Positions 53,683 to 64,000 of a stretch of DNA of 64,000 nt are shown here, one piece after another. Position 1 is the stretch's first letter; the number at the start of each line of letters is the position of its first letter. The notes under the pieces were generated by a model that saw only the letters and a program-made list of their open reading frames with translations, was not told where the DNA came from and did not search any database. Source of the DNA: Pristionchus mayeri (taxonomy: Eukaryota; Nematoda; Chromadorea; Rhabditida; Neodiplogasteridae). The position numbers and the translations under genes were made by a program. The stretch spans positions 23,778,365 to 23,842,364 of the forward strand of contig BTRK01000006.1 in assembly GCA_036245805.1 (NCBI GenBank), in the 5' to 3' direction.

Positions 53683-56266
53683 ACTGTAGGCGTAGGGATA
53701 CAGTAAGAGAGCAGCAAAGGGACAGACGTGTGGTCAGAAGGCTGATTGGGGGTGTCGAATGATCGACGGGGCGTTCACCTCTCGCTCTCTTCTCCACCTA
53801 CGTGATCACCTCGTTTGGCCTCTTGAGAGGGGGTGGAGGGCGGACTCCCTAAACCCATCTACAATCAAATGAAGAGAGAGGGGGGGGGGGGAGAAAAAGC
53901 GACGGTCTCTCTTCTGTTCACCCGATCATTCTTCTCTTCTGTAACACACTCCTCGCTTCTCTCAACAGCACTCGCACAGTTTACTCCCCCCTCTCTCATG
54001 ATAACACAACCGTCTCTTAATCCCCCCAGTAATCAGCTGCTCCTTCCACTTTGTTGCCTACTCTCTGCACTCCATTGACTCATCTCCAAACGACAAATAC
54101 CAGAATAGAAGAACCAGAGTAAAAGCATATTCAATAATCAATATTTAAGTGATCTACCACTTAGTCGCGTTGATCCTGGCGAAAGATCGTGGTGAAAGCG
54201 CCTGAGGCCGGCCATTCGAAAGGGATTCTTGAGTGGAATGATTGATTAATCGATAATTGATGGGAGACGGTAGACGACTGGGGGTGCGGATGGTTGTACT
54301 AGTGATAGGCAGGTTAGGAGAATGGGGGATTTGGAAGGGAGAGAGTGGAGAGGGAAGAGGGAGAGAGAGAAGGAGGGGATAGTTCAACGTAAAAGCGGCG
54401 TGCGAGCGTGTTGACTATTTCATTCTCGAGCCGAGGTGCTCTGTCACTTTCGCGTGCTCTCTCATCCCTCTCTGTGCTTCTCGACTCTCTCCTATTCAAA
54501 GGATCTCTCACTCGCACTCTCTCCATTTCACACACTCCCTTGTCTATCCTACTTTCACCTCTCATCTCATCAAGTCGATTCCGGGATGGGAGATCTCCTC
54601 GAAGTGCGCACTGTCTCACTCCTCTCTCTCTGTCTGCACTCTCTCTCATCAGCATGCTCTCTTCACACACTGAGTTGAGACACTTGAGAGAAATGGCACT
54701 GATTCACGTATTGATATGATAAGCAGGATTTGGAGAGTGGGAGGAGAGGGGGAGGATCAGTGACAACGGAGATTAGATACACAAAAACTAACCTACCTCT
54801 CTCTTAAACTCGATCCAGGTAATGAAAAGTCGCTGTCTTCAATCGCTTATTTGTAAGAAGTTTCGCAAGCGTGATAAGAGAAAGGAGAGGATGAGGGGAA
54901 ACCCGAATGAGACGATGTCTATATCAATCTCTCTCACTGCTCTACCTAACTACGAGGATGACTCATCACTTTCTCGCATTGGTCCTTCTCCCCTCTGACC
55001 AAAGGAGCATTCCATCCCTCTCTATCCTATCTCCGTTTCAATCTGCATAATTCGAATGAGTCACGGATCATCACTTCCCAATTGGTTCACTCATCTTCCT
55101 ACTCCCCTCACCTGTGGTCATTGGGACAGAGAAGAGGAGTAGGGACGGGATGAACCTTGTAGAATTAAGCGAGTGAGTGGTCGACCCCACCCTTCCCTCC
55201 TTCCTTTTCTAATCCACCCGTTCCCTAATCACTCTCGCCCCTCTAATGCGACGACAACACAAGAGAGAAGAGGAGGTCATCCAAGAGTGAGAGAGAGACG
55301 AATGAGGAGTGCAATGGGAAAAAGTAATGAGAAGTGAACGATGAGAAGACCAACAGGATGATCAAGAAAGATTCCCTCAATGAAATATCCATAACTGGTG
55401 GCTATAGTCACTCCATTCACGGTTGGATGTTCTCCGATCTGACAAAAGAATGACAGTCCCCCCTGCTGTCCCTACATCCATAACCACTCTTCCTTTCTTC
55501 CTCTTCCTCTCTGGAATAAGGACAGTCTACTCTCTTCTCTCCATCTCTGGACTCTCCTCGATTGGCACACTCTCTCATTCATTCCATTACCTCACTTCCT
55601 AATTGCGGACCACGCCCTATCGTCAAGCGTGTTGTGCTACCCCTCCCCTTTCTTCTTTCCTTAGTGGCTCTTGTTCTTCCACATTTCTGGTCTAGATGAG
55701 ACTTGGATAATAATGGAACGCCGTAAAAACATTCTTTCGTTTGGATGAAATCTTATGATAACTTTAATAGCAAGAATAGTAGAAGAAATGCATGAAATTA
55801 AAACTATGAGGCATGCCATTTCGAACTCACAACCAGAATATTATTCACAATTTGCCATACTCGATTTAAAGGAAGAAAACAGTATTTGCTAATAAAGGCA
55901 ATGACTCAAAAAGGAATTTCTTAAGCCCGTCTCGAAAAGAATGCGGCTGACAGGTATCTTCGATGACGAGAGATTAGTCCGGAATAGTGAAAGCAAGCGC
56001 AGGGAGGCTTTGTAGGTTAGACTCTTCCTATAGATAACGAGAAACGAAGAGAGAGGAAGAGGGTGCGAAGCAATGGCTGCTGCACAAAGCATCTGTTGCA
56101 CTTCTCTTCTCGCTCTGATTCCCCTGATCTACCCAATGCCCCAGTCCCCTCTGGATGGGAGACTTCGCCATGCGCCCTTGGGATACCACAGCAATAACCG
56201 AGGAAACGAGGAAGAAATAAAAATAAATGAAAAAATCATGAGAATGAGCGATAGTGGCGCCTACTA
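53683..56266. other. Intergenic region upstream of unc-23, pyrimidine/purine-biased
   Basis: Long stretches of GA-rich or TC-rich DNA (54300-54670, 55200-55600) and a G(12) run at 53880-53891. Open frames here (for example 54670-54314) reflect this composition. It probably contains the unc-23 promoter; no RNA gene or repeat array was recognised. Confidence 0.4.
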
Positions 56267-56273
56267 TCAGTGA
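56073..56273 (+). CDS. Candidate small secreted peptide, 66 aa (weak)
   Basis: An unspliced frame starting MAAAQSICCTSLLALIPLIY, then PMPQSPLDGRLRHAPLGYHS and a charged C-terminus, stop at 56271-56273. The N-terminus could be a signal peptide. It overlaps the last exon of the minus-strand UBA gene by a few bases. No paralogue or splice evidence, so it may be chance. Confidence 0.2.
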   Translation: MAAAQSICCTSLLALIPLIYPMPQSPLDGRLRHAPLGYHSNNRGNEEEIKINEKIMRMSDSGAYYQ

Positions 56274-58005
56274 TGATCAATGAGGGAACGCGAACTTTCT
56301 AAAGATGAAGAGAGAGGAAAGAGTGAGAAGAGTCGAGAAAGATGGGGAAAGAACGCGAAGAAAGACGAAATGAATGAGATGAGCGAGAGGAGAAGAGAAG
56401 GGATCCAAAAAACGAGCGAACCCTTCCCTTATTGCATCACTAACAAGCGATTGCACAGAGTGTGAATCACCCCTGTGCAATTGAATTCCAATGGGAGAAT
56501 CACGTAATGGCTCCCCCTCTATTTCCATAATCGGATCACTCAAAAAGTACCTGTCTTTGTCTTCGTCTCTTCCTCCTTCTTGCTCTCCTTCTCCTTCTCC
56601 CCCTTCTTCCCTTCCTTCTCCTTCTTCCTCTGCTCTGCCAGCAAGTGATCGCACGCCTTGTCCATGTTGAAATCTGTCTTCTGAAGTGCTTCCACCGCCT
56701 GCAAAATATAACAATAGGAGGGGTGACAATAGTATGAGTTTCATATTCAGCTATGCTCACATTCAGTGCATCGTAATAACTAATCTTAATGCACTTGCCA
56801 AAAGTGTCACTAGTATTCCATTTCAAACTACGAGCCCTTAAAGGGTTGTTTTTGCAGATCAGAGTGCTCTGCTAGATGCCAGCTAACCGGTTGATCGGAC
56901 AAATGATAATCTTTTCATTCGATCCGTTGTGCTACTGTAGTAATTGAGGCACCAGGTCGGATGAGAACCAAAAAAACGGGCCGTTCTCTACTTTTCACAA
57001 AATCTTTTTTGTCAGTGTACGAACGTATTCCGAAAGTCCTGGAGAAGGATACTTGGGGGGGGGGGTGACAAAAGAGCAACCGACAAAAGAGCAACGGGGC
57101 GCCGTTCGCTGGGGAGTCGAAGTAGGAACTTGGGAGTTGTTGCATTGTCACTAGTATGCCCACCACTACACCATCCTGTTTAGATCCTGTAGGTAGGCGA
57201 TCTTGAGTTTTACTCCATATCTATGTATAGGGGTTCATGGTCTAAAATTGAGAATTTGGGCGAAAATTGATGGCTAGACAAGCTTCAAATACCGTAGCCA
57301 CTCAATATTACATTACCCCAGAATCTACTGTAACCGAGTATCATGGGTCTAGCCATCAATTTCCGCCCTTGTCTAGCCATCAATTTCCGCCCAAATTCTC
57401 AATTTTAGACCATGAACCCCTATACATAGATATGGAGTAAAACTCAAGATCGCCTAGCTACAGGATCTAAACAGGGTTGTGTAGTGCTGGGCATACTAGT
57501 GACAATGCAACAACTCCCAAGTTCCTACTTCGACTCCCCAGCGAACGGCGCCCCGTTGCTCTTTTGTCACCCCCCCCCCCCCCCCCCGGATACTTTTTTG
57601 GTTCTCATCCGGTGGGTTCTCATTCGACGGTGCTCATCCGACATAGTACCGTAATTGATAGGATACATTATGATAACGTTTCATCAAACCGGATAAAAGT
57701 AGGCATATATCTATGAACCTCTTTGTGGGAGAATTTCGCAACTCTATGCACAGGCGTATTCGAATGGAGAAATGTGGTCATGAATAATATATTATACTCA
57801 CCGTTTGTACACCGTACCCGAATGAGACCAATTCGTCGACGACCGCCTGGGCCTTGTCCGTGAGACGAGACCCGTCTACAATCAATGACATTTCAATACC
57901 ACTTCCCGTGTATCAACCCCTCCCCAATGAGATCTATTACTCACAGAATGCGCCCGACATCTCTTTCGCCACCCGATCGATAATTGGCCTGAAATCTCCG
58001 CTCAT
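56267..58005 (-). CDS. UBA-domain protein with charged tail, 104 aa
   Basis: Exons 58005-57945 (MSGDFRPIIDRVAKEMSGAF), 57875-57802, 56698-56551 and 56298-56267 join in phase (315 bp, TGA). Residues about 24-65 look like a ubiquitin-associated three-helix domain: AQAVVDELVSFGYGVQTAVE, ALQKTDFNMDKACDHLLAEQ, with the FGY loop in the usual M/F-G-Y/F position and the LL near the end. A run of Lys/Glu follows (KKEKEGKKGEKEKESKKEEE). UBA domains bind ubiquitin; the short length suggests a stand-alone adaptor or a partial gene. Intron 2 (about 1.1 kb) is filled by a foldback with poly-G/poly-C ends. The last, ten-codon exon is the least certain. Confidence 0.6.
56957..57612. mobile_element. Foldback element J in UBA-gene intron 2
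   Basis: Outer arms GGATGAGAACCAAAAAA (56957) and TTTTTTGGTTCTCATCC (ending 57612), then G(11) at 57055-57065 against C(18) at 57570-57587, then long matching arms (CGGGGCGCCGTTCGCTGGGG, GGTTCATGGTCTAAAATTGA). The centre is near 57290-57340. The left arm contains a duplicated CGACAAAAGAGCAAC. Confidence 0.85.
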
Positions 58006-58998
58006 AGTTCGGGTTGCTCAGGAGCTCCGGACACAGTATAATGCTTTCAACGCAATGACTGCTCTCTCCGGAGAGAGAACTGATAAGGCATGGTGATGCA
58101 CGTGTGATTCACACCCCTCCCCTCTCCTTCCCTTATCCATCCACTCGAAATACTCAGTTCATATCTATTCAGCCCCTGACGAATCTTCACCAATCTGTAT
58201 CACTTTCTCAAGTGGCTATCCAATCTGTCCATCTCCCCCTTTATTGATATTGCAGGGTGTGGTAAGTCCATTGATTGTTTGCGCCCATCAAAGACCCGAT
58301 AAGCAATGGCTATTTGATTGGGCCGCCCCCTCTGACTCTCTTTCACATACACACACTCTCCCTTCCCATGGCCGTTAGTGATCACACACAATGCAGATAC
58401 CTGAGAGATATAAACAGTATAAAAGGCCTTTACTACCACCACAGAAGCCAGATTCCATCTACCGACTGTGGTGTACTACCACCTTCTTCCATCTACTGTA
58501 TCCTGAGGTTAGGAATCTATTCCGTTTTAACCCTTCTCTCCAAGGGGCTAAAACTGAATACGGTTTCTTACAGTATGACAACGGATCACGATGCTACCGC
58601 ACTCCCTTCACTGCAGCCATTGGTGAGTTTCGCATTTATTAGAATTGAAGGGATAAATGATGCATCTCACACTGTGTACATCTTCAATCGAGAAACACTA
58701 GGAAGAAACTAAGAGGATCGATGTAATTATCGCAATATACACGGATGAGAAGATGAATCAATATGTAATTAATGCTGGATTCATAGTCGAAAAAGCTGAG
58801 GGGTCACTCTCTTCATTTTCCGAACTCTCTCGACCGGTCGACCGGTGAGAGAGTTCGGGAAATGAAGAGAGTGACCCCTCAGCTTTTGTCGACTACGAAT
58901 GGGCCATAAGGGTAGACTTGAGAGACGCAAAGACTACAATAGATATTCGAGATCATATATTGGAGCAGTGCCCTCTACATGGAGGGGTGGGGACATAT
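58006..58998. other. Intergenic with long perfect-like hairpin
   Basis: Contains the 58780-58904 hairpin: about 58 bp arms (AAAGCTGAGGGGTCACTCTC and its complement) around CTCTCGACCGGTCGACCGGTGAGAG. A 145-codon frame (58275-58712) has no motif. No RNA gene was recognised. Confidence 0.5.
58780..58904. repeat. Hairpin downstream of Aurora kinase gene
   Basis: Arms 58780-58836 and 58848-58904 are almost perfectly complementary; the loop region is the alternating palindrome CGACCGGTCGACCGGT. It lies about 95 bp beyond the kinase stop codon. Confidence 0.85.
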
Positions 58999-60849
58999 CT
59001 ACTGACTGGCAACTCTCCTCATCTCGGCCTTCTTCGCCTCCACGTGACCCTTCACCCAGAAGTGATCCATCAACTGCAATTGACCAATGTGCGGAAAACC
59101 ATCTATTCGGAAATATATAGACCTGTTAAGAAAGTATCATTTGCACTATCTATGAAACACACATTTCAAATATTGGGTTGTCTCATAATTCGTGTCGTTT
59201 TTCTTCCACATTTAATTTCTCGTAAAAAATCAAACGCCTTCATTACATCATGATGTATTTAATAGAAGACTCATGTTACGTAATTTATCGCACACTAATC
59301 TCCAGCTTACATTGTCTAATGATGATTCAATAAGTGAAAATATGGAATTTCCAACCTTTTTTTCAAAAATTTATAGTTATTTTACGAGTTACGTTTAAAA
59401 TCCCTAGCACTAAGGGTGGAAGGGTAATGCATGACACTTCACATTAATGCTTCTAAATCATAGTTTTCTGAAACTATTGCTGAAATATTTCACAATATGT
59501 CAACGGAGGGGAGTTTCAAAAGGGTCGATTTCATGATTTTAGTATTTCCAATGCTCCAACTTAGCTTATTTGGCTATGATAATTCAAATACAATTATTTG
59601 TAAACGATTCCATACTGTTCCGGAAAGAAAATCCGCTGAATTTTTAAAACCACGTTGAAAATTGTGGGTTTTGTAGTGACCCCGCAAAGCATTTTGGGAG
59701 ACAGGTATTGTGCCAAATAATCTTATTTGCCCCTAGAGAGTAACTATTCACTGCACACTTATTTTTATCTGTGAATTAGAGTGATTTTTTCAATTTTAAG
59801 ATCATCGAAAAATTAGCAAAAATTTCGCAATCGTCTAATTCCCCCTCCACGGCAATATCTTTACTCGCTGATGCACCTAAAATGTAGAGTGCTGGCCACT
59901 GTATCTATTGCATCATACAACAACTCAAATACTTTCCTTGTTTCAGCGAAATATTATTTTAAAAAATGGCGACACGAATTATGGGACAACCCAATAGAAG
60001 TACCTTGTCGAGTGGGAGTCTCTGTGTTGGTTCGAGGACGAGCAGCTTCGAGATTAGATCTCTCGCCCCTCCACTCACGTAGTCAGGGAAGTAGTAGCGG
60101 AGCTGCAGTCACACTATCATCTCTAGCTAGGGGAAGGAACGAGTAGAGATAGCTGAAGATAGCATACCTTCTTTATGGCGTCGTAAGTCTTAGCAGAATC
60201 TTCACTCTCGAAGGGAGGTTTACCAACGAGGAATTCGTAGCATAGAATACCAAGGGCCCAGATATCCACCTGCAGCCATCATTCATACGATACTACTTGA
60301 AAAAGTTAGGGAGGAAGAAAGAAATAAAAGATGGCTTAGTTTAAATCATCTATTGATTCATAGGAAGCCAACATGAGTAAGCACAAGTCAGGGAGTTCTA
60401 CTACAGTACAATAACTAATTTGATAGAACAGAAAAGACGCGGAGGGAAGAGAGTAACGAACATGCTTCGAGTGTGAGTGGCCATTGATCATCTCAGGAGG
60501 TAGATAGTCCAGAGTTCCGCACATCGTACGACGTCTGCAATACATTCATTCTCACATAAAATTAAGAAATAGTAAAGTGGAAATATTAAATCAATTTGTC
60601 CAACAAGCAGCGAAATTTTCTGTTTCGTTGCTCGATTGTGTCATTCCATTTAAGAATTAGATTGCTAATAATTTGATCATAAGGAGTAAGTGAGACCAAC
60701 TTGTTTCCGGGAGCGTGTACACTCCATCCGAAGTCGGAGATCTTCAGTTCTCCGTCGCTTCCGATGAGAATGTTCTCTGGCTTGATATCCCTGTGTATCA
60801 CATTCTTCGTGTGACAGTACTGAAGGGCATCCGCCATCTGGTAGATGTA
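58999..60849 (-). CDS. Aurora-type serine/threonine kinase, C-lobe exons (5' part not found)
   Basis: Exons 60849-60701, 60534-60462, 60269-60168, 60102-60004 and 59073-58999 join in phase (498 bp, TAG; 165 residues seen). Catalytic loop [15 protein letters not shown], magnesium-binding [12 protein letters not shown], activation loop [15 protein letters not shown], then [20 protein letters not shown] and a short C-terminus ending [29 protein letters not shown] plus RxTxCGTxDYLPPEM is specific to Aurora kinases, which drive mitotic spindle and chromosome segregation; the KRRTMCGT version looks closer to Aurora B (air-2) than air-1, but I cannot settle this. The N-lobe (Gly-rich loop, VAIK Lys) was not found to the right up to about 62.8 kb, so there is a very long intron, an exon I missed, or a truncated gene. 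Confidence 0.85.
59173..59994. mobile_element. Internally deleted mariner-like element, 822 bp
   Basis: Ends TTGGGTTGTCTCATAATTCG and CGAATTATGGGACAACCCAA, flanked by TA at 59171-59172 and 59995-59996. These ends are typical of mariner. No transposase frame survives. It lies in the last intron of the Aurora kinase gene, starting only about ten bases from the donor. Confidence 0.85.
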
Positions 60850-62597
60850 CTGAAATGGCTACTTCCACTCTCAATTGAATATTTAGGTTACTAATATGCT
60901 ATGCTATTCCACATTGCCAAACAAGGAGAGGAGGGAGGAAAGCACGGGTCAATGAATATCAACGCAGGCGAGTGAGCACCGTCCAATGCGAGGATGAGCG
61001 GGTTAGTTTATAATATTACAATAGGTTTAATTTTCAGAATTATAAGTAGACTAGTAATGTAATGGCTCGAGATAATTAAGAGTTCTATGGTACGGGACAC
61101 AGCACATTGAAATTGTAGTTTATGTCACACTGGATAAGTACAGGGTGTTTCGAAATTATTGAGACTCGAATTGTCCAACAGCGCTCTTTCAAAACGAACA
61201 TCTATGCCCTCATGTTTCTACATCATGTAGATCAGCACTAGATCTATTAATTATAAAATTGAATTTGACTGGCATCGCTTGTTATTTTTGTTAAAGTTTT
61301 GTTACCTGACTATTTCGCATATAGACTCGCCGCAGCATTTTTCGACTTTGTTTGACTACACATTTTAAACTATCCGTGACCCAGCTCTCCAACTTTGAAC
61401 ATTTGTAGCACATTAACGGAACTACATAATAATATTGTTAATGTTGGTGTCAGATTCCAAAGCACGGTGAACCAATCCTATTTCTCAAACACTGAATATT
61501 CCATTTTCAAAGCGATTTTGAAATTTTCGACTTTGCAATGTGTTATCTTTCTCGCATGCCTAAGTTGAATGTCATTGTTGGGTGGTTAGTCACATATACT
61601 CAAGTACTTCACAATTTTGCAGTTGAAATGGAGCGAATGGATGTACATTTTTAGGGAGGACTAATAAAGTCGCTAGATCGATGTCTTTCATATTTATTTA
61701 AAAATCAATATTTGATGACCGGTTCTTGATAAGGTAACCAGTCCATAATGAACATAAACTATTATTAAATATTATAATTGCAAAATTTGGTTTCCGGGTT
61801 TGCATATTTTGAAGGTCTGATTTTTTACCCTGAAGAAGTTGAAACCGCGGCCCTGCTAATTGCCTCCACTGAATGAATCAATCGTATTCCGTCCAACCTT
61901 TACTAATCAGTCTCTAATTTTAAGATGGTTATGCATTGGCGTAGGTGATTGTTATCCCAAAGTATCAATGATCTGACATTTGTTGCAGAGCTTTTGAATC
62001 GGTTGAAAGATCTGTCAGATGCACAAGTAATTGCAACTCTTTCCGTCGTTCTCATGAGCCACGTAAACGAGAGATCCGCTAGTCCTGTATCTAAGTAATA
62101 GCACTGGGCATGCATATCCTAAATATGTTTTAAATTGATTGGTAGCTTTGCTTAAAACGCGTTCTCTGTAAGAGTGCAGGTGGGGTGGCACAACTCCGGC
62201 TAAATGATCGCCCGGGGCTCAAACTTTCAGAATATGACCACTAAGGACCAATAATCATTCAAACGAGAGTTGAAGCCAAAATATCGATTTTGACCTACAA
62301 AAATCGATAATTTTAAATTTTCGATTTCGACCTCGCGTTATATATCATTCGAAAGAGCATCAAAAGTTTTATTAGAACCTACCTTATCGTGAAAAATAAG
62401 CTTTCCGGAAGCGAGAAATCGATCAAAATGTGCAATTTTTCGCACATTTGCACATACATAGCCGGAACTACCACTCTTAAAGTCACGTCCGCCCTCCAGT
62501 TCCGACATATTTTGTGCAAAATGTATCGTAGAATTTGAATAACTTATGAAATCACCATATTTTCAGTGCCCAAGAACTGAAAATATCGCTCGAAATG

Positions 62598-62629
<32 letters not shown>

Positions 62630-62797
62630 GCTATTTCTTTTGCGAAATAACGTGGTACAAAATGAAAAATGGAACATAGTTTAATTATGATTAAAATGAC
62701 GAATAAAAGGATTGTAGACTACTCAGGGGAACTGGTTTGATTCCCATTGTTCACTAAAAGCCTTGCCGCTCTTGGAAAGAAACTGTTATGTCTATAG
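60850..62797. other. About 1.9 kb with no recognised gene
   Basis: Searched on the minus strand for the missing kinase N-lobe (GxGxFG, VAxK) without success. A CAGGGTGTTTCGAAATTATT end-like sequence at 61141 recalls a transposon terminus but no partner was found. A (TA)n run occurs at about 62598-62625. Confidence 0.4.
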
Positions 62798-62983
62798 TCC
62801 TTAGAGAAGCGTAGAATAACGATTGATGCTAGAGTAGCCACAAATCTCATCCGAGGCAAATATAGTATATCCAACCGAAAACAACATTATTTCAAAATTT
62901 ACCACACGCGAAACGGCATGAACTTCAACAACCCTGGTTCGAATCATAACTACAGACACAATAGCTTCTTTCCAAGCTTTTAG
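62798..62983 (+). pseudogene. 3' fragment of non-LTR retrotransposon ORF2
   Basis: Reads SLEKRRITIDARVATNLIRG, KYSISNRKQHYFKIYHTRNG and MNFNNPGSNHNY, matching the C-terminus of the reverse transcriptase at 63112-64000 on the opposite strand (ESLEKRRMAIDMRVANNLLI, KYSISNRKPHYFKIYYTRNG). Only the tail is left. Confidence 0.8.
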
Positions 62984-63111
62984 TAAATACCGAGAATGAA
63001 ACCAGTTCCCCTGAGTAGATCCTCCTGACTTCATGACCCTTTAATCCAGTCATTAACTATTGATTCTCATCGTCATGAATTTTCCTGTTCTATTTTAAAT
63101 GTTATCTCACG

Positions 63112-64000
63112 TTATTTCGTACGAAATAGCATAAATATATATATATAGTTGAAGTTCGATCCTGGGTTGTTGAAGTTCATGCCGTTTCGAGTGTAGTAGA
63201 TTTTGAAATAATGGGGTTTTCGGTTGGAAATACTATATTTGCCTATAAGGAGATTATTGGCTACTCTCATATCGATCGCCATTCTACGCTTCTCCAGGGA
63301 CTCAATTCCTAGTTTCTTATTGCGATCGAAAGCGGAGGGCATGTTTTCCCAAGTGTGACTAAAACAGCGCATAAATAAACGTCTTGTGAAGTAGTTCTGT
63401 ACTTTTTCAAGTTCTTTTTTATCCTTATTTTGGTGAGGGTTGAAAACTGAAGAGGCGCTTTCTAAAATAGGTCTAATGTACATTGAGAACGTTTTAAGGA
63501 GTACCTCTACATTTTTGGTTCGTAATGCTCTAAGGATAGTGTGACAGGCAGTTCTGCCCTTATTGCATACGGTAGTGCAATGGTCTGAAAAGGAGAGATT
63601 TTTCTGAATTACAAAACCGAGGTCTTTTACTGTATCTTTTTGTTCTAGAGTTGTGGTTCCTATAGCATATGTTCGCTTTGTATTTGCCCTGCCCAGGTGC
63701 AATGAGTTGCTTTTATGCGCAGCAAGGGGGAGTTGCCACTCTTCTGACCACTTTACGATTGTGTCAATAGCAGCTTGTAGAGGGGCAGGTGAGTTTCCCT
63801 TCCTAAATGACCGATATATTTTTATATCGTCGGCATGCATTCTTGCAACGACTCCATGATTTTGCACTAGATTAGGGAATTCTGAGGTGTAAATAAGGAA
63901 AAGCAAAGGGCCTAGGACTGAACCCTGTGGTACACTACTGGTTACAGGAAGTGATATAGAAAGTGAGTCTTTTACTCTCACTTGAAACGATCTATTCGTG
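63112..64000 (-). CDS. Reverse transcriptase of a non-LTR (LINE) retrotransposon, partial
   Basis: The frame is open to the right window edge, so the N-terminal part lies outside. Seen motifs: TSSVPQGSVLGPLLFLIYTS (RT block 4-type) and the catalytic block MHADDIKIYRS, where the usual F/Y-A-D-D is H-A-D-D. The thumb and C-terminal region typical of CR1/Jockey-type LINEs follows (LEKVQNYFTRRLFMRC, LGIESLEKRR). The 3' flank carries a (TA)n stretch (63126-63144). The frame has no stop over 289 codons, so it may be recent, but the altered ADD box makes activity doubtful. Confidence 0.85.
   Translation of the reverse strand, partial: TNRSFQVRVKDSLSISLPVTSSVPQGSVLGPLLFLIYTSEFPNLVQNHGVVARMHADDIKIYRSFRKGNSPAPLQAAIDTIVKWSEEWQLPLAAHKSNSLHLGRANTKRTYAIGTTTLEQKDTVKDLGFVIQKNLSFSDHCTTVCNKGRTACHTILRALRTKNVEVLLKTFSMYIRPILESASSVFNPHQNKDKKELEKVQNYFTRRLFMRCFSHTWENMPSAFDRNKKLGIESLEKRRMAIDMRVANNLLIGKYSISNRKPHYFKIYYTRNGMNFNNPGSNFNYIYIFMLFRTK

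Noticed and set aside
54314..54719. Overlapping 118- and 103-codon frames on opposite strands
   Set aside because: Strong GA/TC strand bias creates open frames on both strands; no motifs.
56277..56744. 155-codon minus-strand frame through UBA exon 3 and the following intron
   Set aside because: Frame differs from the UBA-domain frame, which continues in phase from the previous exon.
58275..58712. 145-codon plus-strand frame
   Set aside because: No domain, no splice context, composition ordinary for non-coding DNA here.

Overview
This window is nuclear DNA from a nematode. The evidence is small genes built from many short exons with 40-60 bp introns, start codons sitting just behind splice-acceptor-like TTTCAG/TACAG sequences (as expected for spliced-leader trans-splicing), and gene families typical of worms: tandem SWEET sugar transporters, ShKT-domain secreted proteins, an MSP-domain protein and a BAG2/UNC-23 orthologue. 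The many ACCGTA/CTACAGTA-rich repeats and the recurring GATCTTTGATCTC word look like a diplogastrid such as Pristionchus to me, but the species is a guess. All exon models below were built by hand from splice signals, reading-frame phase and paralogue comparison.

Layout. 0-1.4 kb: a damaged C2H2 zinc-finger gene on the minus strand. 2.7-14.7 kb: a nine-exon chromodomain gene (plus) whose introns 2, 5 and 7 are filled by long foldback elements, the middle one a nested stack that includes a mariner copy. 15.4-18.1 kb: a lysine-rich gene of unknown function. 19.1-20.4 kb: a small secreted peptide gene, possibly insulin-like. 20.9-24.0 kb: three tiny genes with a hydrophobic N-terminus followed by a Cys-Gly-(Lys)3 motif, and a single-pass receptor-like membrane protein. 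24.5-32.6 kb: three ShKT-domain paralogues on the minus strand, the middle one probably dead. 33.8-43.1 kb: three SWEET paralogues on the plus strand with a tRNA-Val in an intron of the first and a mariner inside a foldback in an intron of the third. 43.6-44.2 kb: MSP-domain gene (minus). 44.35 kb: tRNA-Arg. 44.6-49.1 kb: a 4.5 kb inverted repeat with near-identical arms enclosing a minisatellite and a ladder of hairpins. 50.8-53.7 kb: unc-23/BAG2 (minus). 56.3-58.0 kb: a UBA-domain gene (minus). 59.0-60.8 kb: C-lobe of an Aurora kinase (minus). 62.8-64.0 kb: two oppositely oriented pieces of one non-LTR retrotransposon.

The dominant theme is foldback DNA. At least twelve long inverted repeats are present, at least seven of them inside introns, so almost every large intron here would be transcribed as a long RNA hairpin. 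Several of the elements have TA target duplications (Tc1/mariner type), and three enclose tRNA-like sequences. I did not see a CRISPR array or any prokaryotic system.
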